From: Sipunculus nudus
Taxonomy: Eukaryota; Annelida; Sipuncula; Golfingiida; Sipunculidae
Assembly (NCBI GenBank): GCA_026874595.1
Contig: CM049310.1
Span: 88,667,556 to 88,731,555 of the forward strand
Reading direction: 5' to 3'
Length of the DNA: 64,000 bases
Part shown: in pieces, positions 11,410-23,700 of the stretch
Layout of the letters: the number at the start of each line of letters is the position of its first letter
How positions within the stretch are numbered: the first letter of the stretch is position 1
Program-made: the position numbers and the translations under genes
Notes under the pieces: model-generated
Told to the model about the DNA's origin: nothing
The model's database searches: none
Seen by the model: the letters and a program-made list of their open reading frames with translations, nothing else

Positions 11410-11442
11410 GTGATCTCGTAAGACGAGAGGTGAGACAGAATT
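11410..11442 (-). repeat. DIRS right inverted terminal repeat
   Basis: Inverted partner of 8033-8065; the single difference lies in CTCTTGTC versus CTCTCGTC. Confidence 0.9.
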
Positions 11443-11555
11443 CCATAAGTAAACGAGAAATCCATAATTAAACTCCAATATTTGACATTATCAAAATTAT
11501 TAATCAAACCACACTGAACCTTTGTTGGCTTCTGTTGAAAAAGTTCCAGTAAATA

Positions 11556-11565
11556 TATATAAATA
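11556..11565 (+). promoter_or_regulatory. TATA box of hydrolase A
   Basis: TATATAAATA lies 160 bp before the ATG at 11716. The same string is 165 bp before the ATG of copy B (37185), with similar sequence around it. The corresponding place in the dead copy (about 13655) reads CATGTATAGATAG. Confidence 0.6.
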
Positions 11566-11715
11566 GGCAGCCGTGAGAACACAACATCCGGGAAATCATG
11601 ATACCGCTCGTACTACACTTACGTAACATAGAGATCACACAGTTGCTGTTAAAATCTTGTGGTCAACTGTGTTTATTGTTAGTGGGTTTAAGATTGTCGG
11701 TGACACATTGAAACC

Positions 11716-11765
11716 ATGGCAATACTAGGTGCCAAACTGCTCTTGGTCTTGACTCTGACGTCATG
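11716..11765 (+). CDS. Hydrolase A exon 1: signal peptide
   Basis: The ATG is followed by a hydrophobic core (KLLLVLTLTS) and the donor TG|GTAAG, phase 2. The split codon TG|C gives Cys17. Sequence GAAACCATGG provides a good start context. Confidence 0.8.
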
Positions 11766-14700
11766 GTAAGATATTTTTGAAATATAAATTAAAATCAATC
11801 ATTTATGGTAATAGTATATGTAATGCAACTAAAGTGGTAAGCGTAACAGCTGTGTAGTTAAAATGAGTTATTAATATTTAAATTTTAGTGATATAAATCT
11901 TTTTAAAATCATAGTCGATGACTGAAAGATAAAAACGGCCTGAAAGGTAAAGCTTTCCAGGGTTTAATGTACACAATATTTATAAATTTTAATTAATAAA
12001 GCACACCTAACATATGATACTAAAAGAATTATAGTTATATTGACTATAACTGAAGACCGATAACTGTCCCTATATACCTTATATAAAACAAGGACAAAAG
12101 TATGAATGAAAATATATACAAATAGGAAAAAAAACAGGAAATTAGGAGGGAACAGTTGGACAAAAGTATGATTGTAACCACGCGCATTCATAACATATTC
12201 ATACTCGTTACTAATAAGCAAATCTGAAATAAAGAATCATATAATTGAGAATATATTTAAACAATGTTTGTATTGTTCATTTCGTACCTTCATTTTTGTA
12301 ATGACTTGATGCTCCCTATTGCCAATAACATTTTATGTATAATGATATAATCGCACCATCAAAGCAACTCACAGCCCTCTAAAGGTATGTAAAAAATGAT
12401 TAGAATAACGTAGGTGTTTTTATGAAAGAATCAACATTCATCAATGACCCTTATTTAACAGCCGTTAAAGCCAGTCGAAATTATTAGATATCATTTTAAT
12501 ATGCTATATAGCGAATTACGGAATATTATTGATGACTCACAGACAAGTATAATATTGAGAATGAATATCATTTAAAGGTGTTATATTGCGCATTACGGAA
12601 TATCATGGATACAAATGTATCATGATGATTCATATTACCTCCAAAATTAAATGACTTGTACCTAGGGTGTAAGCCTAACCTTCAAAAATATTTGATCAAA
12701 CCGTTCAAAACTGTTTTCGTCAAGTCTCTGAAAGACAAACCAACTAACCAACCAACGAACCAAGGGAAATCATTATACCTCTTGAGGAGATAAAATGTAC
12801 AACATACACTAAAAACATAAATAAATAGTCAACTAAATATTTACCTTCTTCTGTTCAGAATTCATGTTAAACTTTTCATCTCTGTCTTTATGACGTATAT
12901 AGTAATCATTAAAAATATGTCCGTCCGTTGGCATTATATTATAAGTTGCTATACAGTTAATTTTTTTGCATGTCTGTTCAGAAAACGGGCCTTGTTAAAG
13001 AGGTCTTTTACAACATCTGATGCCTATTCCCTAAAGACAATCTCTCGAACCTTTCGTAACGTAGGCCAGAAAACGCAGATTTCACTCTACACAGACTTTC
13101 GATTTGTTTATATACTTGTTCATAATATGTTGGGCTGTCAAAATATTCCAAACACATCAAACAAGGCTATCTGGCAGCAAGTCAGACGAACCAGAGGTGT
13201 GTAAATCGCATTTTGCAACTGTTGACCTTTCAACGAACCTGTTGTCAATATGGGTACTTGCACCGTGCTTATTAAAAGATTGTAGATACAAAAGATCAAA
13301 CATCCGTCATGGAAGTATTCTAACTACCTTCTTTTAGCAAGTGTTACCTACAATTCATTAATATGTACGCAGATTAAGCGAGAAATCATATAAATTCTAC
13401 GGATAAAGGATAAAAAAACTGGCTTTAAATATCAGTGTGGAAGTGCGATACCTAGTAATTCTGTCACTGCCCATGGGTCCCGCCCCATACTAAGTGTGTT
13501 ATTAAAAGCGTTGTCTTGTAACGCAAACGAAAGAGGATAAACCAGGTTCAGCTTGGTGGTAGTGCCCTTTAATCTAACACTTAGTAAATGACTGACATTA
13601 TCAAAATCATTGATCAAATGAGCCTTCTTTGGTTTCTGTTGAAAAAGTACAAGTAAATGCATGTATAGATAGGCAATCGTGAGAACAGAACATCCGGGAA
13701 ATGATTTGCTCATGATACACTTATGTAACGTAGAGATCACACTGTTGCAGTTTAAGCTAATGGTCAACTGTGTTTATTGTCAGTGGTATTAATATTGTCG
13801 GTGACATACTGAAACCATGGCAATACTTGGTGCCAAACTGCTCTTAGTCTTTACCATGATATTTTTAAAATATGAATTAAAATCCATAATTATTAAAATA
13901 ACAATTATGATAATTGTATATGTAATACAATTTAAGTGGTGAACGTAACAGCTAATGTAAATGGTTGACACCTTTTGAAAAAGACTAGCTGTGTGTATGT
14001 TCTTGTACACAAGCCTTCGGGTGCTCGGCCCCCCCTCCTCAGGTGGCACGGCATTTCAAAACTTTACAACGTAACAGCTGTATAGGTAAAATGAGATTGT
14101 TCTAAATATACAAACTGTATTGATAGAAATCTATTTAAAATCATCGTCCTTGATTAAAAGATAAAAACGACAGTGGGTCGATTATTGATCGATTACTGCC
14201 ATGAAATAAATACTACCATGAAATATGCTGTTGGAATTATACCTTGAATAATGACCAAGTAAAAGCAGTCCAACTTGTACATCACATGGAAAGTCAAGAA
14301 AATAGGAAAACTTTAGGGGAAAAGCATATAATAAATTATTGAATATCAAATAGGAAAACTTTAGTGGAAAAGCAAATAATAAATTATTGAATATCATTTT
14401 TATGTGTTATAAAGCGAATTAAGGAATTTTATTGATGACTGACAGACACTCAAGGTATAAATATTGACTTTGATTGAGTCTCAGAGGAAAAAGCAATATA
14501 AGCCATGGCTGGTTGACATGATCAGTTTGTATTGCGGAGTAGGTGATTGTTGCAGAAAATAATTTTGTTGAACAAACCATTCATATCTGTTAAAATTGAA
14601 GCATGTGAGCAGTTTGTGGACATAAGATGTATATTATTACCAAGATCATTGGTTGGCTAAACGATAAATTACTGACAGTTCAGTAGTTTACACATTTGTT

Positions 14701-17700
14701 CAATTTGATTAATTTTTTTTAATAATATACATCGTTGTGTCGAACTCGGTTAAGTCAAATTCTCTCATGTGTCGAAGTCGAATGTGAAGTCCCCGCAAAA
14801 AAACAGTTAAACCCTTACTAATTTAATTCCGTTTGTGTTGAACTCGGATGTGTCGAAAAACCTGATGTGTCGAGGTATTTTGATAGTCCCCAGCTAGTAT
14901 TTCGATTGCTTAACTCGAAGTCATGTCGCTTGAATGTTTGGATAACAGTTATGCACGGGCGTTAATCGGGACTGAGCCGTGGCGACCAGTCATACGTAAT
15001 TAACAGGCTCTTACTCATCAAGCGCGATAGCCCTGTCCCTCGACTCGAGGTCATGCCGCTTTAACGTTTCGAAATCAATTGTGCACGGTCCATCAATCAT
15101 ACCTATACGGCCGTTATGACCAGTTACATTATCAATACCGGCAATGATATTAATCGACAAGCGCGAGGGTTTACACACCTGGTCCGTTGTTTACCTGATA
15201 GGCAAGTAAGTCACTCATGATAATGCCATTGTTTTCCCTCCGACCTTTACCTAATCCTAGTTTTGGTGGTACTTATGTTCATTTTATTATTAATAAATAC
15301 ATTTATAATAAAATTTATAAAAATTTCACGCAAATATTTGTGAAAACTTTATAATATAGCCCCTGTACATGCACAGTATTTATCGATAATAATTAAGGCC
15401 GTATAGACGATTGAATATAAAGAACATCGCTTGTCTCGAACTCCGTTTGTGTCGAAGTAATTTCACGATCCTTCGACTTCGACACAATGAGGATTTACTT
15501 GATATATTAATTATTAAATGTATGTGTTACAGGTGCCCTTTTTATTGTGTGACACGGGCGTAACTCGTGTTGTGGCGCCGTGTCTGGCTGCGTATTGCAT
15601 TCTCTGTTTGATCCGTACTGGATGAACTCGCGTTGTCATGCTAGCTTGGGGCTTTCTCGCCTGGCCGAGATCACGTGTGAACCCTAGTATGTAGAGGCAT
15701 AGCGATGTTCTTCTAGATGATTCCTGTAACGGGTGTTCACTGTGTTGTGTAAGATCCTTTAGACTGTTCGAGAAGTGGAAAATTCTCGGCCTGGGGTGAG
15801 GAGTTATAAATAGAGGGCTGTGTTTTAAACTGGGAGAGAGGTTAAAGAAGATTCCAGCGAACATTTTTTGTCAGTTCGTGGGACCTCTCCGATTATCCAG
15901 TAATTTCAGGGATTCTACTATTACTAACTCTATACAATTTAGTGCTGCATGTCTCAAGTTTACTTTCTGGATTGTTCAAAGAAATTTTAATTGAACTGTT
16001 ATTCTCCGGGAGGATTGGTGTGGACTTTTCATCCGGCATAGACATTTTAGAGAACTTATCGTTGTGACGGTGGTGGTATCCAGGTACTGTGCACATTGAT
16101 TATTTTACTGTGTCATTGAATTGATTTGTTATTATACCGCTGTTTTACTGCATAATTGTATTGAGTTAGTGTATTGTAATGTTAGGGTTGTTTTAAGAAT
16201 AAATTATAGTTATTTGTTAACGAAAAAAACACTGACTTCTTTATTCATTCCCCTAGATATTTCACGCTACCTTGTGTAACAGAATCTGATTTTTTTATCT
16301 CCATTACAAAATTTGTGTTCATCACGCATACATGATCTGTTTATATTAGGTTCCGTAACAGTATGTTTCTTTTATTAAATGAATTCTGTTTAAAAATAAA
16401 AAGTTCTCATGTCCCAAGTCGACAGGTGCAACGCCTTGCTGGTGGTGGTGGAAGTGAGGGGGTAGAATGATGGGAGTTTCAACATCTCTATATTATTATA
16501 GTGTATATACATAGGATTTTCACCTCATTCGACGATGCTTAAATGATAACAAAATTACTGAATATTAATTAAAGGACAGACAGACCGGTAGACAAACAAA
16601 TGTGATAATATATGAAGTTTCAATTATTTCTTAATATTTTTATATATTTTTTTAAAGTTTAATATCTGCAATATTACCCAAATGAATATATAAGTTGCTT
16701 TCAAATTCCAAACTTTAATAGCTTTAATCCAAACACATACAGCATATGAAAGTTATTTCATAAGTGCTTATAGGAAAAAAAATCATAATTAATATATATT
16801 TAATGACTAGACATTTCTTGGCACCGCATGTGCCTTAGTACCACCAGACAAACAATCCCCCTTCCTTAAAGAATAGGCCTCCCATCTTCACCGGCATATA
16901 CTGACGCTTGGCAAGCGACTGTGGTTTCTTCCATCTATCAAATTGAGCAACAATATTTTTCACCAAATATGGGGGCCAAAACAGTGAATAACTCTTGAGA
17001 AAAAGGGGATAATTTATACTATAAAAAAAGGTAAGGTAGGTGGCGCCACCTGTCTGGTTGACGAGAAAACCCTCCAAGATGGATGTACATGCCAAATTGC
17101 ATACCAACACATAAAACGACTTCTCAGATATAAGCAATTTTCACCCATATGAGTGTTCGGATTGACGCTTCAAAAAAAAAAAAATTGCAGATGGCACGAC
17201 CAGTCTTGGGTACAAAATAGAGGAATCCACAATCTATGGACAGTTTGCACAGTTTCGGACCAATACGGCACACCACTTCCTAGAAGCATTTATTTATTCT
17301 ACGGAAACGGGAAGGTAGGTGGCGCCACCTGACTGGTTTACGAGAAAATTTTCGAAGATTGATTGACGTGCCAAATTTGAGACGAATACCTTGAACCACT
17401 CCGGAGACATGAGCATTATTCACCCAAAGCACATGTACAGATGGACGCGTCAGGAAAACGATTGCATATGGCGCCACCAGTCTTGAGTACAAGATGAAGG
17501 AGTTCGGAAACGGAAACGGGATGGTAGATGACGCTACCTGACTGGTTTGCGAGAAAATTTTCGAAGACGGATGGACATGCCAAATTTAAGACGAATACCT
17601 TGAACCATTCCGGAGATATGAGCAATATACACCCAAAGCAAATTTACAGATGGACGCCTCAGGAAAACGATTGCAGATGGCGCCACCAGTATAGAGTACA

Positions 17701-20700
17701 AGATCGTGGAGTCAACACTGGATATGCAACATTTCAGACCAATAGGGCAAATCATAACTGAGAAAAGGGCATTTATTTATTCTACCAAAACGGAATGGTA
17801 GGTGGCACAACCTATCTGGATTACGAGAAAATTTCCCAAGATGGATGCACAGGCCAAATTCTGACGAATACCTTTAGCAACACATGTACAGATGGACGCC
17901 ACAGGAAAACGATTGCAGATAACCCCACCAGTCTTGACTACAAGATGGAGGTATCCATGCACCATTTCAGCCCAATCAGTCCATAAGTGTTTGACTTATA
18001 ATGCTCACAGTACTGTCAAATGGCAATGATGTGGTTTTAAAGGACGGAAGGTGGCACCACTTGTCTTCCGCAGAAGAAAGCTGTCCAAGATCTTCGGTCA
18101 GTTTGATTTTTGGACCAATCCGTGATCATCAACATATATGGCAATATTAAAGGTCAAGGCCACTCTCATAAGAAAGGTCATGACCCCAATTTAAATATAC
18201 ATAATCCCATAACCCATGTCCATTTATATGCATAATATGAAAGAAATCGGTTCATTAGTTTTGACAAATAATGCTCACAGTACTGTCAAAAGTTGATATG
18301 AGAATAAGTGAACAGAGGGGATCTACCCAGTGACTGTAACAAATCAGGAACCCTTGCATAACTGACCTCCAGTGACAAGGAATGGGCTGCTTCCATCTGG
18401 ACAAGGCAAGTGAATACAATAGAGCCTGGAAAAAATATTTTATTACTAGTGTTATAGGTGATCTTGTTATTGTGTGGGGCGTAACATAAAATTGGGGGCT
18501 CGTCCGGGATGCTTATTAGTTTTCAATTTATTAGGCCTTGACCTGGACACATTGTTTTATCATACATTGTTTACAAGATAGCATATTGTTTACAGTACAT
18601 TGTTTATATGATTTATCTCAGTGGTTTTTTTTATTGTTTTGACCTCTTAATATGGCAGATTTCAAACCTGAGACTTTTGTTGACGATCCTGACCCTGATC
18701 AACTTGAACAGTTGTCAAAAGAACAGTTGTTGCGTATGGGACAACACTTAGAGCTAAGTGTCAAAAAAGCTTTGAGAAAGCCTGGTATCATTGCTAAAAT
18801 CATGCAAGATCTAGTTAGCAAAGGTTTAATTGAAGAGACTGAAGTTGAAACAAAAAAAAATGATTGCCTTGCTATGCAATTTGAATGAAAGAAGTTAGAA
18901 AGGTTAGAAAGAGATAGACTAGAAAATGATTAAGAAATTTAGTTAAAACGACTGGAGTTAGAAAGACTTAAACTAGAACATAGTCTACGTGCTGCCCCGG
19001 CTCACAGTTTTGATGTTGCTAAACACATATAGACTTGTCCCACCTTTTCAAGAAAAACTTTGAGAAGGTAGCTGAAAATTTAAAATGGCCTAAGGAAAAT
19101 TGGACTATGCTGTTACAAAGTGTATTGACTGGCAAGGCCAGAGAATTTATACAGAGCTTTCAGTAGAATCTGCTGCTGACTATGACCTGGTAAAACGGTT
19201 AATCCTTAAAGGTTATGAGTTGGTTCCAGAGGCTTACCGCCAGAAATTTAGAAATTGGGAAAAGCGCTAAGAACAGACCGAATTTGCTAGGACAAAAGAG
19301 CAGTTGTTTCATTGCTGGTGTAGTTCTAAAAATGTAATGAAAGATTATGACCATTTGCGCCATTTGATTTTGCTTGAAGAATTCGAGCGCTGCAATAACG
19401 CAGATGTTAAAACTTTTCTTGATGAGAAAAGTCCTGAAACACTTGACATTGCTGCACAATTAGCTGATGATTATTCATTAACACACAAAATGCCATTCAC
19501 AAACAAGAATGTAAATCAGTATGGTCAAAAGAAGTTTAAAGCGCAGTCACCCAGTACTAGTAGTCCTGATAGTAAAGCAAAGTCTATTGCTACATCTCAA
19601 TCCACGTCCACTGTGTCTAAGTCCAACAAAAACCAGTCATATTCAAGAATATCTGTAATTACTGGAAAAAGGAAGGTCATCTAATATCTGACTGCTGGAA
19701 ACTTGCAAAAAATAAACCAAATAGCAAACCTTCTAGGTTTGTTTCAAAATCTATGCATGGCATAGTACAAGAGCCAGGCTCTTTTCATGTAAATAAGGGT
19801 TAAAACTCCTTTGTTGACTCAAATAAAGAGTTTGATGCTACGGAGGCCCAAGTGCCGTCTAAATCCAAATAAGAATCCGTAGATTGCGGGGTATAAACCT
19901 CAGTTGATTCCTGCGAGGAATTAAATAAGGCTAGGTCCTTTCAAGACTCCTGCGAGGAGTATTCTCTAATTGAGGCTAAGTCCTTTTATGACTCTTGCGA
20001 GATTATTTCAAATTAGGCCAGGTTCTCTTATGACATTAAAGTTTGTCTCTGCTGAGGAAATTCCCTCTGTTGACTCCCATGAGGAGTTTGATGATTAAAA
20101 GGATGTAGATTCCTTAGATGACTCTGAGTTTATGACTGTCACTGTCAATGTCAGTTCTTTGTTTGATGAGGTTGAGGTAGCAGATTCTTCACTTGACTCT
20201 GAAATGGAGTTATTTGAGCCATTCATCATTCATACATGATGGTTTTGTATCACTTTCAAGTGATTTTTCAGATTCTACCCCTATTAGAATTTTGAGGGAC
20301 ACTGGTTCAGGCCAGACCCTTATGTTAGCAAACACTTTTCCATTTTCTAATATGTCCTTTACTGGTGCACATGCACTTGTTAATGGTGTGTTTTCAGACA
20401 GGCACACTTCAGTTCTTCTTCACAGTATCCATTAAAAGTCAGATTTGATTTCTGGGAATATTACTGTGGGCATAAGAACTACTTTACCCCTTAAGGGAAA
20501 TCAGTTGCTACTAAGCAATGATTTTGCAGGTGACAAAGTATAGCCTGTACCAATACTTACAGAAAAGCCAGCACTTGATAAGGACACTGATCTGGAAAGT
20601 CAGGAAATTCCTAGTTTGTATCCTTCATGTGCTGTAACTAGATCTATGGCCAAGAAAAACACACATGAGGATAATGGTCCAGATAATAACACTCTGGGAG

Positions 20701-23700
20701 TCACTAGTGACTCGTTTAACGACTCGCCCGTACAGGATGCAGCATTCTCAAGGTCGGAACTTACCGCGGAACAGCATAAGTACCCTGATATTTCATGTTT
20801 ATTTCCCAGGGCAGTTTCTAAAGATGAACTGTCACAGAACCCAGTTTGTTTCTTTGAAAAAATGGAGTGCTTATTCGTAAATGGCGACCACCTGATGTAT
20901 GCGCTGATGATGAGTGGGCCATCAAACATCAAATAGTAATGCTCAAAAGCTTTCGCAGTGAAGTTCTAAGCATGGCACATGAGGCTCTTTTCTTTGGCCA
21001 TTAAGGTATAAATAAAAATTATCAGAAAGTTAATACACACTTCTATTAGCCTAACCTCAGGAAAGATGTTGTACAATATTGTAAATCATGCCATACATGC
21101 CAGACGGTAGGCAAGCCTAATCAGAATCCTCCTAAGGCCCCACTTAGGCCTATTCCTGCTTTCGAGGAACTATTCAGTAGGATTATTGTTGATTGTGTTG
21201 GGCTACTGCCCAAAACAAAATCTGGACATGAATACCTGCTGACAATTATGTGGTCAATTACCAGGTTCCCTGAGGCAATACCATTGCGCAAAATTAATGC
21301 CAAAAGTGTTGTCAAAGCTCTGACCAATTTTTTTACAATGTTTGGATTCCGAAAATCCGTCCAGTCTGACCAAGGGTCTAATTTTATGTCTGGCTTATTC
21401 CAACAAGTTATGCTTGAGCTAGGTATAAAACAGTACAGCTCTTCGCCATACCATATTGAAAGTCAGGGCGCCCTCGAGCGTTTTCACCAGACATTAAAAA
21501 ACATGATCAGGACTAATTATGACACACAGAAAGACTGGGATGAAGGAATCCACCTATTGCTGTTTGCTGCCAGAGAATTCTTTTAAGAGTCCTTGGGTTT
21601 CAGTCCCTTTGAACTAGTTTTTGGACACTCCGTTCGAGGTCCATTGAAACTGCTAAAAGAAAAACTCTTGTGTGAAAATCCTGATTCTCTTAGTTTACTG
21701 CAGTATATCTCGCACTTTCGCACTAAACTACACAATGCTTGTGAGATTGCAATGTTAAATTTAAAATCTGCACAAAGTAAAATGAAAACAAAGTATGACA
21801 AGCACAGTGTAAGTAAGACGTTTGAGCCTGGTGAAAAGGTCCTTGCCTTACTTCCCTTCCCTAACAGACCTCTGTAAGCTAGGTATTATAGTCCTTACAT
21901 TGTTGACAAGAAAGTCAGTGATTTAAATTACATGCTGTTGACACCAGATAGACGAAAGAAGAAACAACTGTGCCATGTTAACATGTTGAAACCATATTAT
22001 GACAGAAGTAGCACATCAGATGTTGTACTAAATGTTACCGCTGTTAATTGTGTAAAAACAGACCCTGACCCAGTTAAAGTAGATACTGATTTTAAGTGTG
22101 ATGTAGACATTCAGTGTGGTACAGTACCATTAAACAATTCAGACGTGCTTAAAAACCTGGATGCCAAACTGTCACACCCAACCGCACAAGAACAACAAGA
22201 CCTTAAGAACCTGCTACGGAATTATGAACATTTGTTAAGTGACATTCCAACGCGACGTAAAATGTTGTTCACTTAACGTCGATGTTGACGAGGCAAGCGC
22301 AGTCAAGCAACATCCATATAGACTGAATCCAGAAAAGCAAAAGTATCTACAGGATGAGATTCAATATTTCCTGGACAATGATTTTATTGAACCTAGTAAC
22401 AGTAACCGGAGTTCACCATGTATTGTGGCAAAACCTGGTGGAAGTTACCGTATGTGCACAGATTATCGAAAACTGAAATCTGTCACCAAGACTGACACGT
22501 TCCCGATTCCGAGGATCGATGATTTTATTGATATTTTATTGATGATTTTATTGAGTCGGTCGCTCCAGATATGTCTCAAGGCTTGACTTGCTAAAAGGAT
22601 TCTGGCAAGTCCCGCTGACAGAAGGAACGAAATAAGTGTCCGCATTTATGACGCCGCAAGTACTGTACCAGTATAAAGTTATGCCGTTTGGCATGAAGAA
22701 CTCGCCAGCCACGTTCCAGCGTATCCATATGGTTGTCAAGGACTTTCAGGGCTGCGACGCATATATTGATGACCTCATCGTATACAGCGACACCTGGGAG
22801 AAACATTCTCCGCGACCTCTTTGACAGACTCAGTGAAGCACATCTGACCGTCAACTAAGTGAAATCTGTGTTTTGTCATGCACAAGTAACATTTTTGGGT
22901 CATATTGTAGGGCAGGGTCAGATAAGACCTGATGATGCTAAGATAAGTGCTATTTTTGCATTTCCTGGACCAGAAAACAAAAAGCAAATAATGCGTTTTC
23001 TTGGTATGGTTGAGTACTACAGGAAGTTTTGTCCAAATTTTGCTGCTGTAGCTGAACCTTTGACTAATTTGTTAAAGAAGAAACAAAAGTTTGTATGGAA
23101 TGTTCAGTGTGAAAATGCATTTCAGAATTTGAAAGCAATTCTGCAAACTTCACCAGTTTTAGCCGCTCCAGACTTGTCTGTACCTTTTAAGTTAGCTGTA
23201 GATGCCAGCTATACTGCTGCTGGTGCTGTGTTGTTACAAGAAGGCAATGATGGCATAGATCATCCAATTGGTTATTTTTCAAGAAAGTTTAATGCAAACC
23301 AGAAAAACTACTCCACTATTGAAAAAGAATGTTTGGCTTTGATTTTGGCGTTGCAACATTTTGGTGTTTAAGTTACTTCATCAGTTAGGCCTATCATTGT
23401 CTTCAGTGATCACAATCCCCTCACGTTCATGAACAAGTTGAAGTGTAAAAATCAAAGATTAAAAGGATTGAGTTTGTTTTTACAGGATTACAATCTTGAT
23501 ATCGTACACATTAAAGGGAAAGACAATGTACTTGCTGATTGCTTATCAAGATGTTTATGAAATGTTGTAAACAAGATGTTTATGTATTGTTGTAAATAGG
23601 ATGATTTTTGAGATGTTGTAAAATTGTAGTAATAGTGATCGCAAAAAGAAATTTTTCCGAGAAAACTTTCTTTTTTCTTACAGGAGGGGGAGTGTTACAA

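Larger units (their letters stand above)
8033..11442 (+). mobile_element. DIRS-like tyrosine-recombinase retrotransposon (degenerate)
   Basis: The element is bounded by 33-bp inverted terminal repeats (8033-8065 and 11410-11442) that match at 32 of 33 positions. Between them lie, in order, a gag-like ORF1, reverse transcriptase, RNase H, a DIRS methyltransferase-like region and a tyrosine recombinase, all on the plus strand. This order and the inverted ends are those of DIRS1-type elements, which integrate through the recombinase rather than a DDE integrase. At 3.4 kb it is shorter than usual because the end of ORF1 and the front of RT are deleted. It interrupts the duplicated 5' block of hydrolase A. 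Confidence 0.85.

Noticed and set aside
8033-11442. A Crypton or a host tyrosine recombinase
   Set aside because: RT and RNase H precede the recombinase and inverted terminal repeats bound the unit, which is DIRS architecture.
20210-21327. Minus-strand open frames over the Gmr1-like element
   Set aside because: They are shadows of the plus-strand protease and integrase and carry no motif of their own.
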